A stretch of 64,000 bases of DNA from a gamma proteobacterium L18. GTDB taxonomy: Bacteria > Pseudomonadota > Gammaproteobacteria > Pseudomonadales > Pseudomonadaceae. How positions within the stretch are numbered: the first letter of the stretch is position 1; each line of letters opens with the position of its first letter. The position numbers and the translations under genes were made by a program. Below are positions 51,001 to 60,312 of this stretch, in pieces. Below the pieces are notes generated by a model, which worked only from the letters and a program-made list of their open reading frames with translations, had not been told where the DNA came from and searched no databases. Location: assembly GCA_000497835.1 (NCBI GenBank), contig KI547172.1, positions 313,352 through 377,351 of the forward strand. Direction: 5' to 3'.

Positions 51001-51321
51001 AGCGGGTACTCCAGGCAGTCGCGACGGAAGGGTTCAGCGCAAGGCGTCGGGGCAATGGAGTACGGGTAGCGGGATGGAATAAGGGCGGGGCATGCAGGAC
51101 ATCAGGATCACCATTGTTGTTTTTGATAGCGCCGGTCTGTGCCGGTGGTGATGGCGATGCTAGCGATTGAAGCTTTCAGCAACCTTTCGGAAATTTCCTA
51201 CGGTGATACCGGGTGTCAGGTGTGGCCCCATCGCGGCCAAGGCCGGCTCCTACGCGGATATCACGCATTCCGCGACCCGCGTAGGAGCCGACCTTGGTCG
51301 CGATGCAGCCACCGCCGTTTA
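51001..51321. other. Gap upstream of the citrate transporter, with REP pair
   Basis: This 321-base gap holds the citrate transporter's promoter region and a REP inverted pair at 51229-51305, with arms CATCGCGGCCAAGGCCGGCT and GAGCCGACCTTGGTCGCGAT. No gene or further motif was seen. Confidence 0.6.
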
Positions 51322-53283
51322 TCAAGGCAGTATCAGGCCGCCAGCTGCCTTGTGCAGGGTACGCAAATGGTCGGCAACGACTTTGATATTGGCTTCAGTA
51401 GCCGCAATCTCCGCCGCCCGCTTGGGCTCCAGCAGCGCCCTCACCTCTTTGTCCAAGTCCACGCTCAGCGTCTGCAACTGCTTCTGGCGCTCGGCACTTT
51501 CGGACTCCAGGCGCTTGAACTCGGCCTTCTGCGGCAGGCCGTAGCCGCCGCTGTCCAGCAGCTCGGCCGGGCGGCTGAGGAAGCCGCTGTTGGCCAGCAT
51601 TGCCTGCAAGGTCTTGTTGGCGTTGACCAGGCTGGTGTCATTGGCGGCGCGGCCATTGAGGTAGCGCTGCTTCACTTCATCCTGTGCCAGCAGCAATTGC
51701 CGACGCAGGCTGGCCTGCTCCAGCAGCAACAGCGCGGCGCTGGTGCGCAGGTCGGCCTTGGCGAACCAGGGCTCGCGCTGCTTGGGTTCAAGGCTCATCC
51801 AGTCCTCGACCTTCTCCTGGGGGATGGGCAACTGCTGCTTGAGGATGTCGAACATGGCCTGGTAGCGGTCGCGGTACGAATCGAACCGGTAGCCCAGGCG
51901 CAGGGCTTCCTTGGGGTCCTTCAGCACGCTGGTGTCGGCGATGCCGCGCGCTTCCATCACCTGCAACAGGCCGTTGGGCACGATGCTGTCCAGGTCATCG
52001 AACTTGGCATTGTGGGTGCCGGCGCGCAGCAGCTTCAGGGTTTCCACCGCGCAGTTGTTGGACACGAAGTAGTAGTTGCCGTCGTAGCTCCAGTGCATCT
52101 CCGCGGCATGGCGCACCAGCGAGTCGATCTCGTTGCGGGTGAGCTTGAGCGGCACCGAGGCCAGGCTGCGCAGTTCGGTCTTGGTGTACTCGTCGATCAC
52201 CTGCCCCAGCGGCAGCACGAACAGCCGCGATGGGTAGCCACCGGTCAGGCCACTCCAGGTCGACAGCTGCACATCGTTGACGAAGGCGCGGTACGACAGC
52301 ACCAGGCTGCGGTCCAGGTCCAGTCGGCAATCGGGTCCACGTGGGCGGCCGGGGGCGCAGATCACCAGGCGCAGCATGCTGTGGCCCCAGCGGCTGACCC
52401 AGTTCTGGTTGGCTTCGGCCAGCAGGTAATCCACCTCGTAGACGCGCTCGGGGTCGATGCTGCCCAGCGGCGTGCGGCCAAAGTCATTGCCGGCATTGAG
52501 GAACGGCAAGGCGGTCTGGCACTGGGCGGCGTTGGCGGGGGCCCAGCCAAAATGGTCTTTCAGGTATTCGTAGAGTTCGGGGCGACGGCAGCCGTACTCC
52601 GGGTCCAGCAGGAAGTACTCCATGTTCACCGCCACGAATTCCAGCGGGTTGGTCACTTCGTAAATGTCGGGGCTGCGCACGATCTGGCGGTTGGCGTCGT
52701 TGCGCTCGCCGCGTGTGCCCACCGATTGCGGCCAGCCGGCCAGGTCCAGCAGGCGCGGGTCGTCGCTGAGGGTGAAGCGGCGGTCGGTCTGGCCGCGGCA
52801 CTCGCCCGGCAGGCCGACTTCGCCCAGGCTTGAGCTGTAGCGCTTGCAGCGGTTGAACAGGCTGCGATCAGCATCGGGCCACAGGCGGGCTCGATCATAA
52901 ATATGGGTCAGTTCGTGCAGCACAGTGGCCAGCAGTTCTTCGCGCACCGTGCCGTGGGGCCGGTGGGTCTGTGTGGTGGCCGCGGTGCCATCGGTCAGGC
53001 TGGCCAGCAGCTTGACGTTGAGGTCCAGGCTGGACACCGCCGATGCCTGCCCGTAGGCGTTGTCGGGCATGTGCGATGACCAGTCGACATCGATCTGGCG
53101 GTCCAGCCGCTGCACAAAGCTGGGCGGCAGGTCACGCAGGGCCTCGTCGAGCAGCGCCTGGCTGGCCTGTTGCTGCGGTGCAGTCAGGCCCTCGGTCTGC
53201 AGGTGCAAACGCAAGGCGGCCTGTGCGCTGGTGCCGCATAGCAACAGGGCCCAGGCCAGCAGCCAGGCGCTCAGGTGCCTCAC
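51322..53283 (-). CDS. DUF4105 family secreted protein with HExxH motif
   Basis: A 653-residue exported protein with a signal peptide ending near SAQAALR. A zinc-peptidase-like HELTH motif is at residues 123-127. The central part contains WGHSMLRLVICAPG and FVSNNCAVETLKLL, the histidine and cysteine segments of the DUF4105 (Lnb N-terminal-like) domain. A helical C-terminus (about 520-653) follows. Its start overlaps the first DUF2388 gene by four bases, so it is at the end of a four-gene secreted-protein cluster. The enzymatic role is inferred only. Confidence 0.78.
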   Translation of the reverse strand: MRHLSAWLLAWALLLCGTSAQAALRLHLQTEGLTAPQQQASQALLDEALRDLPPSFVQRLDRQIDVDWSSHMPDNAYGQASAVSSLDLNVKLLASLTDGTAATTQTHRPHGTVREELLATVLHELTHIYDRARLWPDADRSLFNRCKRYSSSLGEVGLPGECRGQTDRRFTLSDDPRLLDLAGWPQSVGTRGERNDANRQIVRSPDIYEVTNPLEFVAVNMEYFLLDPEYGCRRPELYEYLKDHFGWAPANAAQCQTALPFLNAGNDFGRTPLGSIDPERVYEVDYLLAEANQNWVSRWGHSMLRLVICAPGRPRGPDCRLDLDRSLVLSYRAFVNDVQLSTWSGLTGGYPSRLFVLPLGQVIDEYTKTELRSLASVPLKLTRNEIDSLVRHAAEMHWSYDGNYYFVSNNCAVETLKLLRAGTHNAKFDDLDSIVPNGLLQVMEARGIADTSVLKDPKEALRLGYRFDSYRDRYQAMFDILKQQLPIPQEKVEDWMSLEPKQREPWFAKADLRTSAALLLLEQASLRRQLLLAQDEVKQRYLNGRAANDTSLVNANKTLQAMLANSGFLSRPAELLDSGGYGLPQKAEFKRLESESAERQKQLQTLSVDLDKEVRALLEPKRAAEIAATEANIKVVADHLRTLHKAAGGLILP

Positions 53284-53600
53284 AGGGCCAGGATGGCCTG
53301 GGCGAGTTCCTGGTCGCTGGCGTCCTTGGCTTCCGGCACCTGGGCGCGCACGGCTACCAGTGCGGCTTCCAGTTGGGCGCCACGGATGGTGCCGTTGCTG
53401 GCCACGTAGCTGGCGGCGTCGTCCTGGGCGTCACGCACTACCTTCGAATCGCGGATCGATGTAGTGGTGTCGGAGGTGAAGTTGATGGTGCGGTTCGACG
53501 CATGCACGATCATGTTGCTGGTTTGCTGCAGGGTATGCGCGCTAGCCACATCGGCCAGCAACAGCAGGCCCAGGGTGGCGGCAATCAACGGGGTACGCAT
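53280..53600 (-). CDS. DUF2388 family secreted protein, copy 1
   Basis: A 106-residue protein with a signal peptide ending near ASAHTLQ and the DUF2388 core RDAQDDAASYVASNGTIRGA, followed by LEAALVAVRAQ and a C-terminal ELAQAIL. It overlaps the DUF4105 gene. It is one of three adjacent paralogues. Function unknown. Confidence 0.78.
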   Translation of the reverse strand: MRTPLIAATLGLLLLADVASAHTLQQTSNMIVHASNRTINFTSDTTTSIRDSKVVRDAQDDAASYVASNGTIRGAQLEAALVAVRAQVPEAKDASDQELAQAILAL

Positions 53601-53627
53601 GGGGGTGTCTCCAAGGACAGGGAGTAA

Positions 53628-53939
53628 TTATTGGACGAGAATTGCCTGCGCCAGTTCAAGGTCGCTGGCATGAATACCGGCATGGTGCTGGCGCAGGTAG
53701 GTGAGTGCTGATTCCAGCCGTGCACCCTCGATCTGGCCGTCGGTGGCAACGTAGGCGGCCGCATCGTCCTGGGCGGCGCGCACCAGTTTGCGGTCGAACG
53801 GCGCCGTGGTCACCTGGCTGGTGATGTAGCCGGTGGCGACGAGGGTCTGGGTGGTGGTGTCGAACGCCAGCGCCTGGGAACACCAGGCACCGGCGATCAG
53901 CGAAGCTGCTATGAGACTGCGGGAAAACGTAAAACGCAT
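53628..53939 (-). CDS. DUF2388 family secreted protein, copy 2
   Basis: A 103-residue paralogue with a signal peptide ending near ALAFDT, the core RAAQDDAAAYVATDGQIEGA and the end DLELAQAILVQ. It lies 27 bases upstream of copy 1 on the same strand. Confidence 0.78.
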   Translation of the reverse strand: MRFTFSRSLIAASLIAGAWCSQALAFDTTTQTLVATGYITSQVTTAPFDRKLVRAAQDDAAAYVATDGQIEGARLESALTYLRQHHAGIHASDLELAQAILVQ

Positions 53940-53973
53940 AGGTCGTTCAAGCTACCAGGTGACAGGGACTCGA

Positions 53974-54291
53974 TCAGATGGCGACGATGGCCTGGGCCAG
54001 TTGCGCATCGGTGGCGGCAAGCGTCGGGTTCTGCTGGCGGATGTAGGCAAAGGCGCACTCCAGACGCGCCCCACGCACGGCGCCTTGGCTGGCGACGAAG
54101 CTGGCGGCATCGTCACGGGCTTCCAGCACGACCTTTTTGTCGCGCAGCGAAGCGGTGGCGTCGGAGGTGGCATCGCTGGTGGCTTTGGTGGCATCCACGA
54201 TGGTATCGGTGGTGACGATGAAGCTGGAGGCGTGCGCGCCGCAGGAAAGGGCCAGCAACAGTGAAGCGCCAAGCAGACGGGTGCGAATCAT
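53974..54291 (-). CDS. DUF2388 family secreted protein, copy 3
   Basis: A 105-residue paralogue with a signal peptide ending near AHASSF, the core EARDDAASFVASQGAVRGA and the end AQLAQAIVAI. The ATG at 54291 has AGGAG seven bases upstream; an ATG at 54297 is too close to that site. It is the first gene of the cluster, with a promoter probably between it and 54500. Confidence 0.77.
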   Translation of the reverse strand: MIRTRLLGASLLLALSCGAHASSFIVTTDTIVDATKATSDATSDATASLRDKKVVLEARDDAASFVASQGAVRGARLECAFAYIRQQNPTLAATDAQLAQAIVAI

Positions 54292-54506
54292 GGTCATTCT
54301 CCTGAGCGGACTGGGGTAAGCGCAGCATTTTACATCAGACGCGCGCTGTACCGGGTGCGATACGTTGCGGTTCACGCGCATGTCAGACAATTGTTGCTGA
54401 TTTAGTTCCAGGTGGGGAGCGTTGGGGCGGCAAGTTTCATCAACTGTAGACTGTACTGGTCTTAGAATTGTGTTTTGAAAACTGTACTCTTCTTGAAGAT
54501 TCGTTT

Positions 54507-54614
54507 CGTCTGCATCGCGACCAAGGTCGGCTCCTACCGCAGACCGCGTCATCGCGTCGGGTTCTACGCGGCCCGTGGTGGTAGGAGCCGACCTTGGTCG
54601 CGATGCAGGCGACG
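54507..54614. repeat. REP inverted pair upstream of the DUF2388 cluster
   Basis: CGTCTGCATCGCGACCAAGG and TCGGCTCCTACC oppose GGTAGGAGCCGACCTTGGTC and GCGATGCAGGCGACG around a 43-base loop. Confidence 0.72.
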
Positions 54615-54635
54615 CGGTTTCTATTCAGAAACGAC

Positions 54636-54667
54636 AAAGCCCGCTGCAGTTGCCTGCAGCGGGCTTT
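54636..54667 (-). terminator. Terminator of the DUF1127 gene
   Basis: AAAGCCCGCTGCAG, a TTGC loop and CTGCAGCGGGCTTT form a perfect 14-bp stem 47 bases past the DUF1127 stop. The T-run on the minus strand is short (TTTG). Confidence 0.7.
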
Positions 54668-54713
54668 GTTCGAATTCAGATTGCTGGCAAACGTCGGCCA
54701 GCGGGGTGCAGCA

Positions 54714-54929
54714 TTAACGCCAGAAAGGCTTGCTCAGCTCTTCGCAACGCTGTGCTTCGCTGATACCAGCGTCGGCCAGCAGGCGGGCGTCCAGACGGGC
54801 CAGTTGATGGCGGCTGGCGATGCGACGTTGCCACAGCATCAGGTTGCTGATGACACGCAGCGGGAACGAGGTGCGGGTTTCTTCGGAGCTGTTCTGGAAA
54901 AGCAGGTCGGAACTGATTGTACGTTCCAT
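54714..54929 (-). CDS. DUF1127 family small protein
   Basis: A 71-residue protein with the DUF1127 C-terminal motif (WQRRIASRHQLARLDARLLA, then DAGISEAQRCEE) rich in Arg. These proteins bind RNA or affect phosphate and carbon metabolism in alphaproteobacteria; in Pseudomonas their role is little known. ATG 54929 is preferred over 54938 because the AAGG site is then correctly spaced. Confidence 0.82.
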   Translation of the reverse strand: MERTISSDLLFQNSSEETRTSFPLRVISNLMLWQRRIASRHQLARLDARLLADAGISEAQRCEELSKPFWR

Positions 54930-55251
54930 GGTTGACATCCTTCCGCTTGTGGCGGGCTTGGCTAGTTGGTTTCTACTGGTGCCTATGATCCTCCTGCACA
55001 GTCAACATTTGCAGGCACAGTTCATTTGTATTGTGAGGGTTCAGTTAACTGTTTAAGGGCACTGTTTGACCGAAAATGAGGCCAACTGTATCGGTCAGCA
55101 CTCGAATGGTGCATTTTTGATCAATTCGGGGGTTTTTGCAGGGGTTGAGGCGGGGTTTTTACCGGTACAGCAGTACAGATTTAGACGCTATCTTCGAACA
55201 GTTCGGCAACTGATGCGCAAAAGCCTTGCACCAGCTGCCAACTGTTGTGTT
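54930..55251. other. Gap upstream of DUF1127 with repeated ACTGT/ACAGT motifs
   Basis: This 322-base gap carries no gene. It has a palindrome CAGTTAACTG (55042-55051) and several ACTGT or ACAGT words (in AACTGTTTAAG, CACTGTTTGACC, CAACTGTATCGG, GTACAGCAGTACAGAT and GAACAGTTCGG). It is the promoter side of DUF1127 and the 3' side of the CoA-transferase gene. Confidence 0.4.
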
Positions 55252-56745
55252 TTACACGGCCAGCATGCGCCCGGTTTCTTCCAGGTTGCTGTGCCATTGC
55301 AGTGCATCACGCAGGATGTGCGGCGTGTGGCCGCCACGCTCGCAGGCTGCTTCGAAGTACTCGTTCAGCGCGGCGCGGTAGCTTGGGTGCACACAGTTGT
55401 CGATGATCACTCGGGCACGCTCGCGGGGCGCCAGGCCACGCAGGTCGGCCAGGCCAACTTCTGTAACGAGGATGTCCACGTCATGCTCGGTGTGGTCGAC
55501 GTGGCTGACCATCGGCACCACGCTGGAAATGGCGCCGCCCTTGGCGATGGACTTGGTGACGAAGATCGCCAGGTGCGCGTTGCGGGCGAAGTCACCCGAG
55601 CCACCGATGCCGTTCATCATCTTGGTGCCACACACGTGGGTGGAGTTGACGTTGCCGTAAAGGTCGAACTCCAGCGCCGTGTTGATGCCGATGATGCCCA
55701 AGCGACGGATCACTTCCGGGTGGTTGGAGATTTCCTGGGGGCGCAGCACCAGTCGCGACTTGTAACGGTTGAAGTCGGCGAACACTTCGGCGTGCTTCTT
55801 GGCCGACAGGGTCATGGAGCTGCCCGAGGCGAATTCCAGCTTGCCGGCGTCGAACAGGTCGAAGGTGGAGTCCTGCAGTACCTCGGAGTACATGGTCAGG
55901 TTTTCGAACGGCGAATCCACCAGGCCACACATCACGGCGTTGGCGATGGTGCCGATGCCCGCTTGCAGCGGCATCAGGCTGTTGGTCAGGCGACCTTCGG
56001 CCACTTCACTCTTGAAGAACGCCACCAGGTGGTCGGCGATGGCCTGGGTGTCGTCATCCGGCGGCAGCACGGTGGACGGCGAGTCGGGCTGGTTGCTGAT
56101 GACGATGCCGACGATCTTGGTCGGGTCGATCTTCACCGCGCCGCTGCCGATGCGCGTATCGGACTTCAGCACCGGGATAGGCAGGCGCGTTGGGCGGTAG
56201 CTGGGGATGTAGACGTCGTGCAGGCCTTCGAGCTCCAGCGGCTGCGACAGGTTGATCTCGACGATCACTTCCTTGGCCAGGATGGCGAAGCTGGCCGAGT
56301 TGCCTACTGAGGTGCTGAGCACCAGGTGGCCTTCTTCGGTGATGGCCACGCACTCGATCACGGCCAGGTCCACCGGCTTGATCTGGCGGTTGCGCAGTTG
56401 CTCGACGGTATCGGACAGGTGCTGGTCGATGAACATGACCTTGCCATCGTTGATGGCCTTGCGCAGGGTGCTGTCGACCTGGAACGGCATGCGCCGGGCC
56501 AATACACCGGCCTCGGTCAGTTGCTTGTCCAGGTCGTTGCCCAGGCTGGCGCCGGTCATCAGGGTGATCTGCAGCGGCGTTGCCTTGGCACGCTCGGCCA
56601 GTGCATGGGGCACGGCCTTGGCTTCACCGGCGCGGGTGAAGCCGCTCATGCCGACGGTCATGCCGTCCTTGATCAGGGCAGCGGCATCAGCCGCACTCAT
56701 CACCTTGCTCTGCAAGGCGTCCAAGCGGATACGGTCACGGTACAT
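55252..56745 (-). CDS. Acetyl-CoA hydrolase/succinyl-CoA:acetate CoA-transferase family protein
   Basis: A 497-residue class I-like CoA-transferase. The oxyanion/CoA loop GIGGSGDFARNAHL and the catalytic glutamate region LTMYSEVLQD are visible, as in AarC and Cat1 enzymes. It moves CoA between acyl-CoA and acetate or succinate, or hydrolyses acetyl-CoA. The starting methionine at 56745 begins MYRDRIRLDALQSKV. Confidence 0.88.
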   Translation of the reverse strand: MYRDRIRLDALQSKVMSAADAAALIKDGMTVGMSGFTRAGEAKAVPHALAERAKATPLQITLMTGASLGNDLDKQLTEAGVLARRMPFQVDSTLRKAINDGKVMFIDQHLSDTVEQLRNRQIKPVDLAVIECVAITEEGHLVLSTSVGNSASFAILAKEVIVEINLSQPLELEGLHDVYIPSYRPTRLPIPVLKSDTRIGSGAVKIDPTKIVGIVISNQPDSPSTVLPPDDDTQAIADHLVAFFKSEVAEGRLTNSLMPLQAGIGTIANAVMCGLVDSPFENLTMYSEVLQDSTFDLFDAGKLEFASGSSMTLSAKKHAEVFADFNRYKSRLVLRPQEISNHPEVIRRLGIIGINTALEFDLYGNVNSTHVCGTKMMNGIGGSGDFARNAHLAIFVTKSIAKGGAISSVVPMVSHVDHTEHDVDILVTEVGLADLRGLAPRERARVIIDNCVHPSYRAALNEYFEAACERGGHTPHILRDALQWHSNLEETGRMLAV

Positions 56746-56849
56746 GTTGTGTTATCTCAGGTAGCGGAGCTGTGCGCAGTCTAGTGATTTCAAAAAAATT
56801 CGGCGCCCGACTTAGGTCGTAAGCCCTTCTTCCAGCGCTCAACAATCGC

Positions 56850-56910
56850 GTAGGAGCCGACCTTGGTCGCGATAGCGGTGGGTGCCATCGCGACTAAAGT
56901 CGGCTCCTAC
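56850..56910. repeat. REP inverted pair
   Basis: GTAGGAGCCGACCTTGGTCG and CGAT oppose ATCGCGACTAAAGTCGGCTC and CTAC, 105 bases upstream of the CoA-transferase start. Confidence 0.7.
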
Positions 56911-56957
56911 AGCTTGGTTTTGCTGGTGTTAAGGGCAACGCCGAAGTTGCCACAAAT

Positions 56958-56990
56958 AAAAAACCCCAGCCTAACCAGCGCCGGGGTTTT
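56958..56990 (-). terminator. Terminator of the pnt operon
   Basis: On the minus strand AAAACCCC, a loop and GGGGTTTTTT form a stem with a T-run 24 bases past the pntB stop. Confidence 0.75.
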
Positions 56991-57013
56991 GGGTATTGCC
57001 GTGGATCAAGCCG

Positions 57014-58450
57014 TTATTCGACGGCCTTGACCATGTCTTCGATGACTTTCTTCGCGTCACCAAACACCATCATGGTCTTGTCCAGGTAGAACAGTTCGTT
57101 GTCCAGGCCGGCGTAACCGCTGGCCATCGAGCGCTTGTTGACGATGATGGTCTTGGCCTTGAAGGCTTCCAGAATCGGCATGCCGGCGATCGGCGACTTC
57201 GGATCGTTCTTGGCCGCAGGGTTGACCACGTCGTTGGCACCCAGCACCAGCACCACGTCGGCCTGGCCGAACTCGGAGTTGATGTCGTCCATCTCGAACA
57301 CCTGGTCGTACGGCACTTCGGCCTCGGCCAGCAGTACGTTCATGTGGCCAGGCATACGACCGGCAACCGGATGGATCGCGTACTTCACGGTCACGCCGTT
57401 GTGGGTCAGCTTCTCGGTCAGCTCTTTCAACGCGTGCTGGGCACGGGCCACAGCCAGGCCGTAGCCCGGGACGATGATCACGGTGTCGGCGTTGGTCAGC
57501 AGGAAGGTTGCGTCATCAGCCGAACCGGATTTCACCGGGCGGGCTTCTTTCGAGCCAGCCGGGCCGCCCACGTCAGTCGCGCCGCCGAAGCCGCCGCCGA
57601 TCACGTTGAAGAACGAACGGTTCATGGCCTTGCACATGATGTACGACAGGATCGCACCCGACGAACCCACCAGGGAGCCGGCGATGATCAGCATCGAGTT
57701 GTTCAGCGAGAAGCCGATACCGGCGGCCGCCCAGCCCGAGTAGCTGTTGAGCATCGACACAACCACCGGCATGTCTGCGCCGCCGATCGGGATGATGATC
57801 AGCACACCCAGGATGAAGGCCAGGGCCAGCATCACGGCGAAGGCCGCGTAGTTGCCGGTGAACATGAAGGTCAGGCCCAGGCCCAGGGTAGCCAGGCCCA
57901 GAATCAGGTTCAGCTTGTGCTGGCCGGCGAACTGTACCGGTGCGCCCTGGAACAGGCGGAACTTGTACTTGCCCGACAGCTTGCCGAAGGCAATCACCGA
58001 ACCGGAGAAGGTGATGGCACCGATGGCCGCACCCAGGAACAGCTCCAGGCGGTTACCGGTAGGAATGGCGTCGCCCAGGGCCGGGACGATGCCCAGCGAC
58101 TGTGGCTCGACCACGGCGGCAATGGCGATGAACACCGCGGCCAGGCCGATCATGCTGTGCATGAAGGCGACCAGCTCAGGCATCTTGGTCATTTCCACGC
58201 GCTTGGCCATGATGGAACCGGCAGTGCCGCCCACCAGCAGGCCGACGATCACGTAGGCGATGCCGCCGGTGGCCAGTTCGGCGCCCAGCTTGTAGATCAG
58301 GCCAACGGTGGTCAGCACGGCCAGGGTCATGCCCAGCATGCCGAACAGGTTGCCGCGACGCGACGTGGTCGGGTGCGACAGGCCCTTGAGTGCCTGGATG
58401 AAGCAGATCGAGGCAACGAGGTACAGAAGAGTGACGAGGTTCATGCTCAT
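57014..58450 (-). CDS. pntB: NAD(P) transhydrogenase subunit beta
   Basis: A 478-residue subunit. The N-terminal half has about nine helices. The C-terminal half is the NADP-binding domain dIII (about 300-478) with VIIVPGYGLAVARAQHAL and DVVLVLGANDVVNPAAK. It completes the proton-translocating transhydrogenase that makes NADPH. It starts MSMNLVTLLY; a second ATG two codons on is possible. Confidence 0.95.
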   Translation of the reverse strand: MSMNLVTLLYLVASICFIQALKGLSHPTTSRRGNLFGMLGMTLAVLTTVGLIYKLGAELATGGIAYVIVGLLVGGTAGSIMAKRVEMTKMPELVAFMHSMIGLAAVFIAIAAVVEPQSLGIVPALGDAIPTGNRLELFLGAAIGAITFSGSVIAFGKLSGKYKFRLFQGAPVQFAGQHKLNLILGLATLGLGLTFMFTGNYAAFAVMLALAFILGVLIIIPIGGADMPVVVSMLNSYSGWAAAGIGFSLNNSMLIIAGSLVGSSGAILSYIMCKAMNRSFFNVIGGGFGGATDVGGPAGSKEARPVKSGSADDATFLLTNADTVIIVPGYGLAVARAQHALKELTEKLTHNGVTVKYAIHPVAGRMPGHMNVLLAEAEVPYDQVFEMDDINSEFGQADVVLVLGANDVVNPAAKNDPKSPIAGMPILEAFKAKTIIVNKRSMASGYAGLDNELFYLDKTMMVFGDAKKVIEDMVKAVE

Positions 58451-58451
58451 G

Positions 58452-58775
58452 TTACTTTTTCACCTCGGCCGACGCTTTTGGCGCCTTCTTCTTGAACATT
58501 TCCAGCATGCGGCGCGTCACCAGGAAGCCACCGAATACGTTCACCGCAGCCAGGGCCACGGCCAGGGTGCCCATGATTTTGCCCAGTGGGGTCACGGTCA
58601 GGGCGGCGGCCAGCATGGCACCGACGATGACGATGGCCGAGATGGCGTTGGTAACGGCCATCAGCGGGGTGTGCAGGGCAGGTGTGACGTTCCAGACCAC
58701 GTGGTAGCCGACGTAGATCGCCAGTACGAAGATGATCAGGTTATAGACGCCGTGGGAGATCAGCATGTCTTCCAT
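58452..58775 (-). CDS. pntAB: NAD(P) transhydrogenase subunit alpha, part 2
   Basis: A 107-residue membrane subunit with about three helices, corresponding to the membrane part of the alpha chain in species where alpha is one polypeptide. It begins MEDMLISHGVYNLIIFVLAI and contains TPLMAVTNAISAIVIVGAM. Its stop lies one base before pntB. Confidence 0.93.
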   Translation of the reverse strand: MEDMLISHGVYNLIIFVLAIYVGYHVVWNVTPALHTPLMAVTNAISAIVIVGAMLAAALTVTPLGKIMGTLAVALAAVNVFGGFLVTRRMLEMFKKKAPKASAEVKK

Positions 58776-58786
58776 TGTTATTGTCC

Positions 58787-59908
58787 TCAGCCGTTCTTGC
58801 GGATGACTTGGCCGTCGCGGCACATCAGGCACGCGGCGACGATGTCGTCTTCAAGGTTGATCGTGAACTGGCCGTCCTTGTCGAACACCAGCTTCATGAA
58901 ATCCAGCAGGTTGCGTGCGTACAGCGCCGAGGCATCGGCACCGACCATGGCAGCCAGGTTGGTGGGGCCACAGATGATCACGCCGTTCTCGACCACCACC
59001 TGATCGGCCACGGTCAGCGGGCAGTTGCCGCCTTGTGCGGCGGCCAGGTCGATGACCACCGAGCCTGGTTTCATCTGCGCGACGGTTTCGGCGCTCAGCA
59101 GGGTCGGTGCCTTGCGGCCCGGGATCAGTGCGGTAGTGATGACGATGTCCGAAGCCTTGGCGCGTTCGTGAACGGCCTGGGCCTGGCGCTGCATCCAGCT
59201 GGCGGGCATCGGGCGGGCGTAACCGCCAACACCTTCGGCGCACTCGCGCTCTTCGTCAGTCTCGTACGGCACATCGATGAACTTGGCGCCCAGCGACTCG
59301 ATCTGCTCCTTCACCGCAGGACGTACGTCCGAGGCCTCGATCACCGCACCCAGGCGCTTGGCCGTGGCGATGGCCTGCAGGCCGGCAACACCGGCACCCA
59401 GAATCAGCACGCGGGCAGCCTTCACGGTACCGGCGGCGGTCATCAGCATGGGCATGAAGCGCGGGTAGTGATGGGCGGCCAGCAGCACGGCCTTGTAGCC
59501 GGCGATGTTGGCCTGCGAGCTCAGCACGTCCAGGCTCTGTGCACGGGAAGTACGCGGGGCAGCTTCCAGGGCAAAGGCGGTAATGCCGCGTTCGGCCATC
59601 TTGGCGATGGTTTCGTTGTTGAACGGGTTGAGCATGCCAACCAGAACGGTGCCGCTCTTGATCAGCGCCAGTTCTGCGTCGTTGGGGGCAACCACCTTCA
59701 GGATCAGCTCGGCACCGAAGGCATCGCTTGCGCTGCCAATGGTGGCGCCGGCGGCTTCATAGGCGCTGTCGGTCACGCTGGCATTGATGCCGGCGCCACT
59801 CTGGACAGTGACCTTGTGGCCTTGGCCGATCAGTTTCTTGATGGTTTCCGGGGTTGCAGCAACCCGTGTTTCGCCCGTCTGCGTTTCGAGAGGAACACCA
59901 ATGTGCAC
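58787..59908 (-). CDS. pntAA: NAD(P) transhydrogenase subunit alpha, part 1
   Basis: A 373-residue soluble NAD(H)-binding subunit (domain dI). It contains VLILGAGVAGLQAIATAKRL (dinucleotide-binding fold) and VVIDLAAAQGGNCPLT. A GTG at 59908 (VHIGVPLETQTGETRVAAT) is chosen as the family start; the open frame extends upstream to 59983 without homology. It is first in the split three-gene pnt operon pntAA-pntAB-pntB. Confidence 0.93.
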   Translation of the reverse strand: MHIGVPLETQTGETRVAATPETIKKLIGQGHKVTVQSGAGINASVTDSAYEAAGATIGSASDAFGAELILKVVAPNDAELALIKSGTVLVGMLNPFNNETIAKMAERGITAFALEAAPRTSRAQSLDVLSSQANIAGYKAVLLAAHHYPRFMPMLMTAAGTVKAARVLILGAGVAGLQAIATAKRLGAVIEASDVRPAVKEQIESLGAKFIDVPYETDEERECAEGVGGYARPMPASWMQRQAQAVHERAKASDIVITTALIPGRKAPTLLSAETVAQMKPGSVVIDLAAAQGGNCPLTVADQVVVENGVIICGPTNLAAMVGADASALYARNLLDFMKLVFDKDGQFTINLEDDIVAACLMCRDGQVIRKNG

Positions 59909-60312
59909 GTCAAATCTCCTGCTTGATCTTATTGAGTTAACCAGCGCACTTCGGATGGCGCAGCTGGGGCGGCCGATCAGCACGATCCCGCCTGATTGCG
60001 GCGGGGCGCGGCATTTTGCAGGCGTTATTGCAGGCCTTCAACCAGTTATGAAGGGTGACGGACGAAACACTACAAGTCACCCTGTGACCGATTGCCGCAA
60101 CATACCCATTCGAGCCCCGGTAGCCCGGGCTTTCCAGCTTTTCTGTAGGGTTTTAATATTTTTTTACATTGTTCCGATGAATAGCGCGGAATGACCCGGA
60201 AAAAGGGCTGTAGGCCATGCAGAACGGGGTGTTCAGCAAATTTTACACGCCGCCATAACAGTCTTCGTAAAAACGACATTTCCTTATATCTGTAGGTACG
60301 TGATTTTATGGA
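59909..60312. other. Gap between pntAA and gcdR, no gene seen
   Basis: This 404-base interval has two A+T-rich patches (about 60140-60180 and 60235-60310), the kind expected for promoters. It holds the pnt operon promoter and the 3' flank of gcdR. No convincing reading frame, RNA or repeat was found. Confidence 0.5.
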
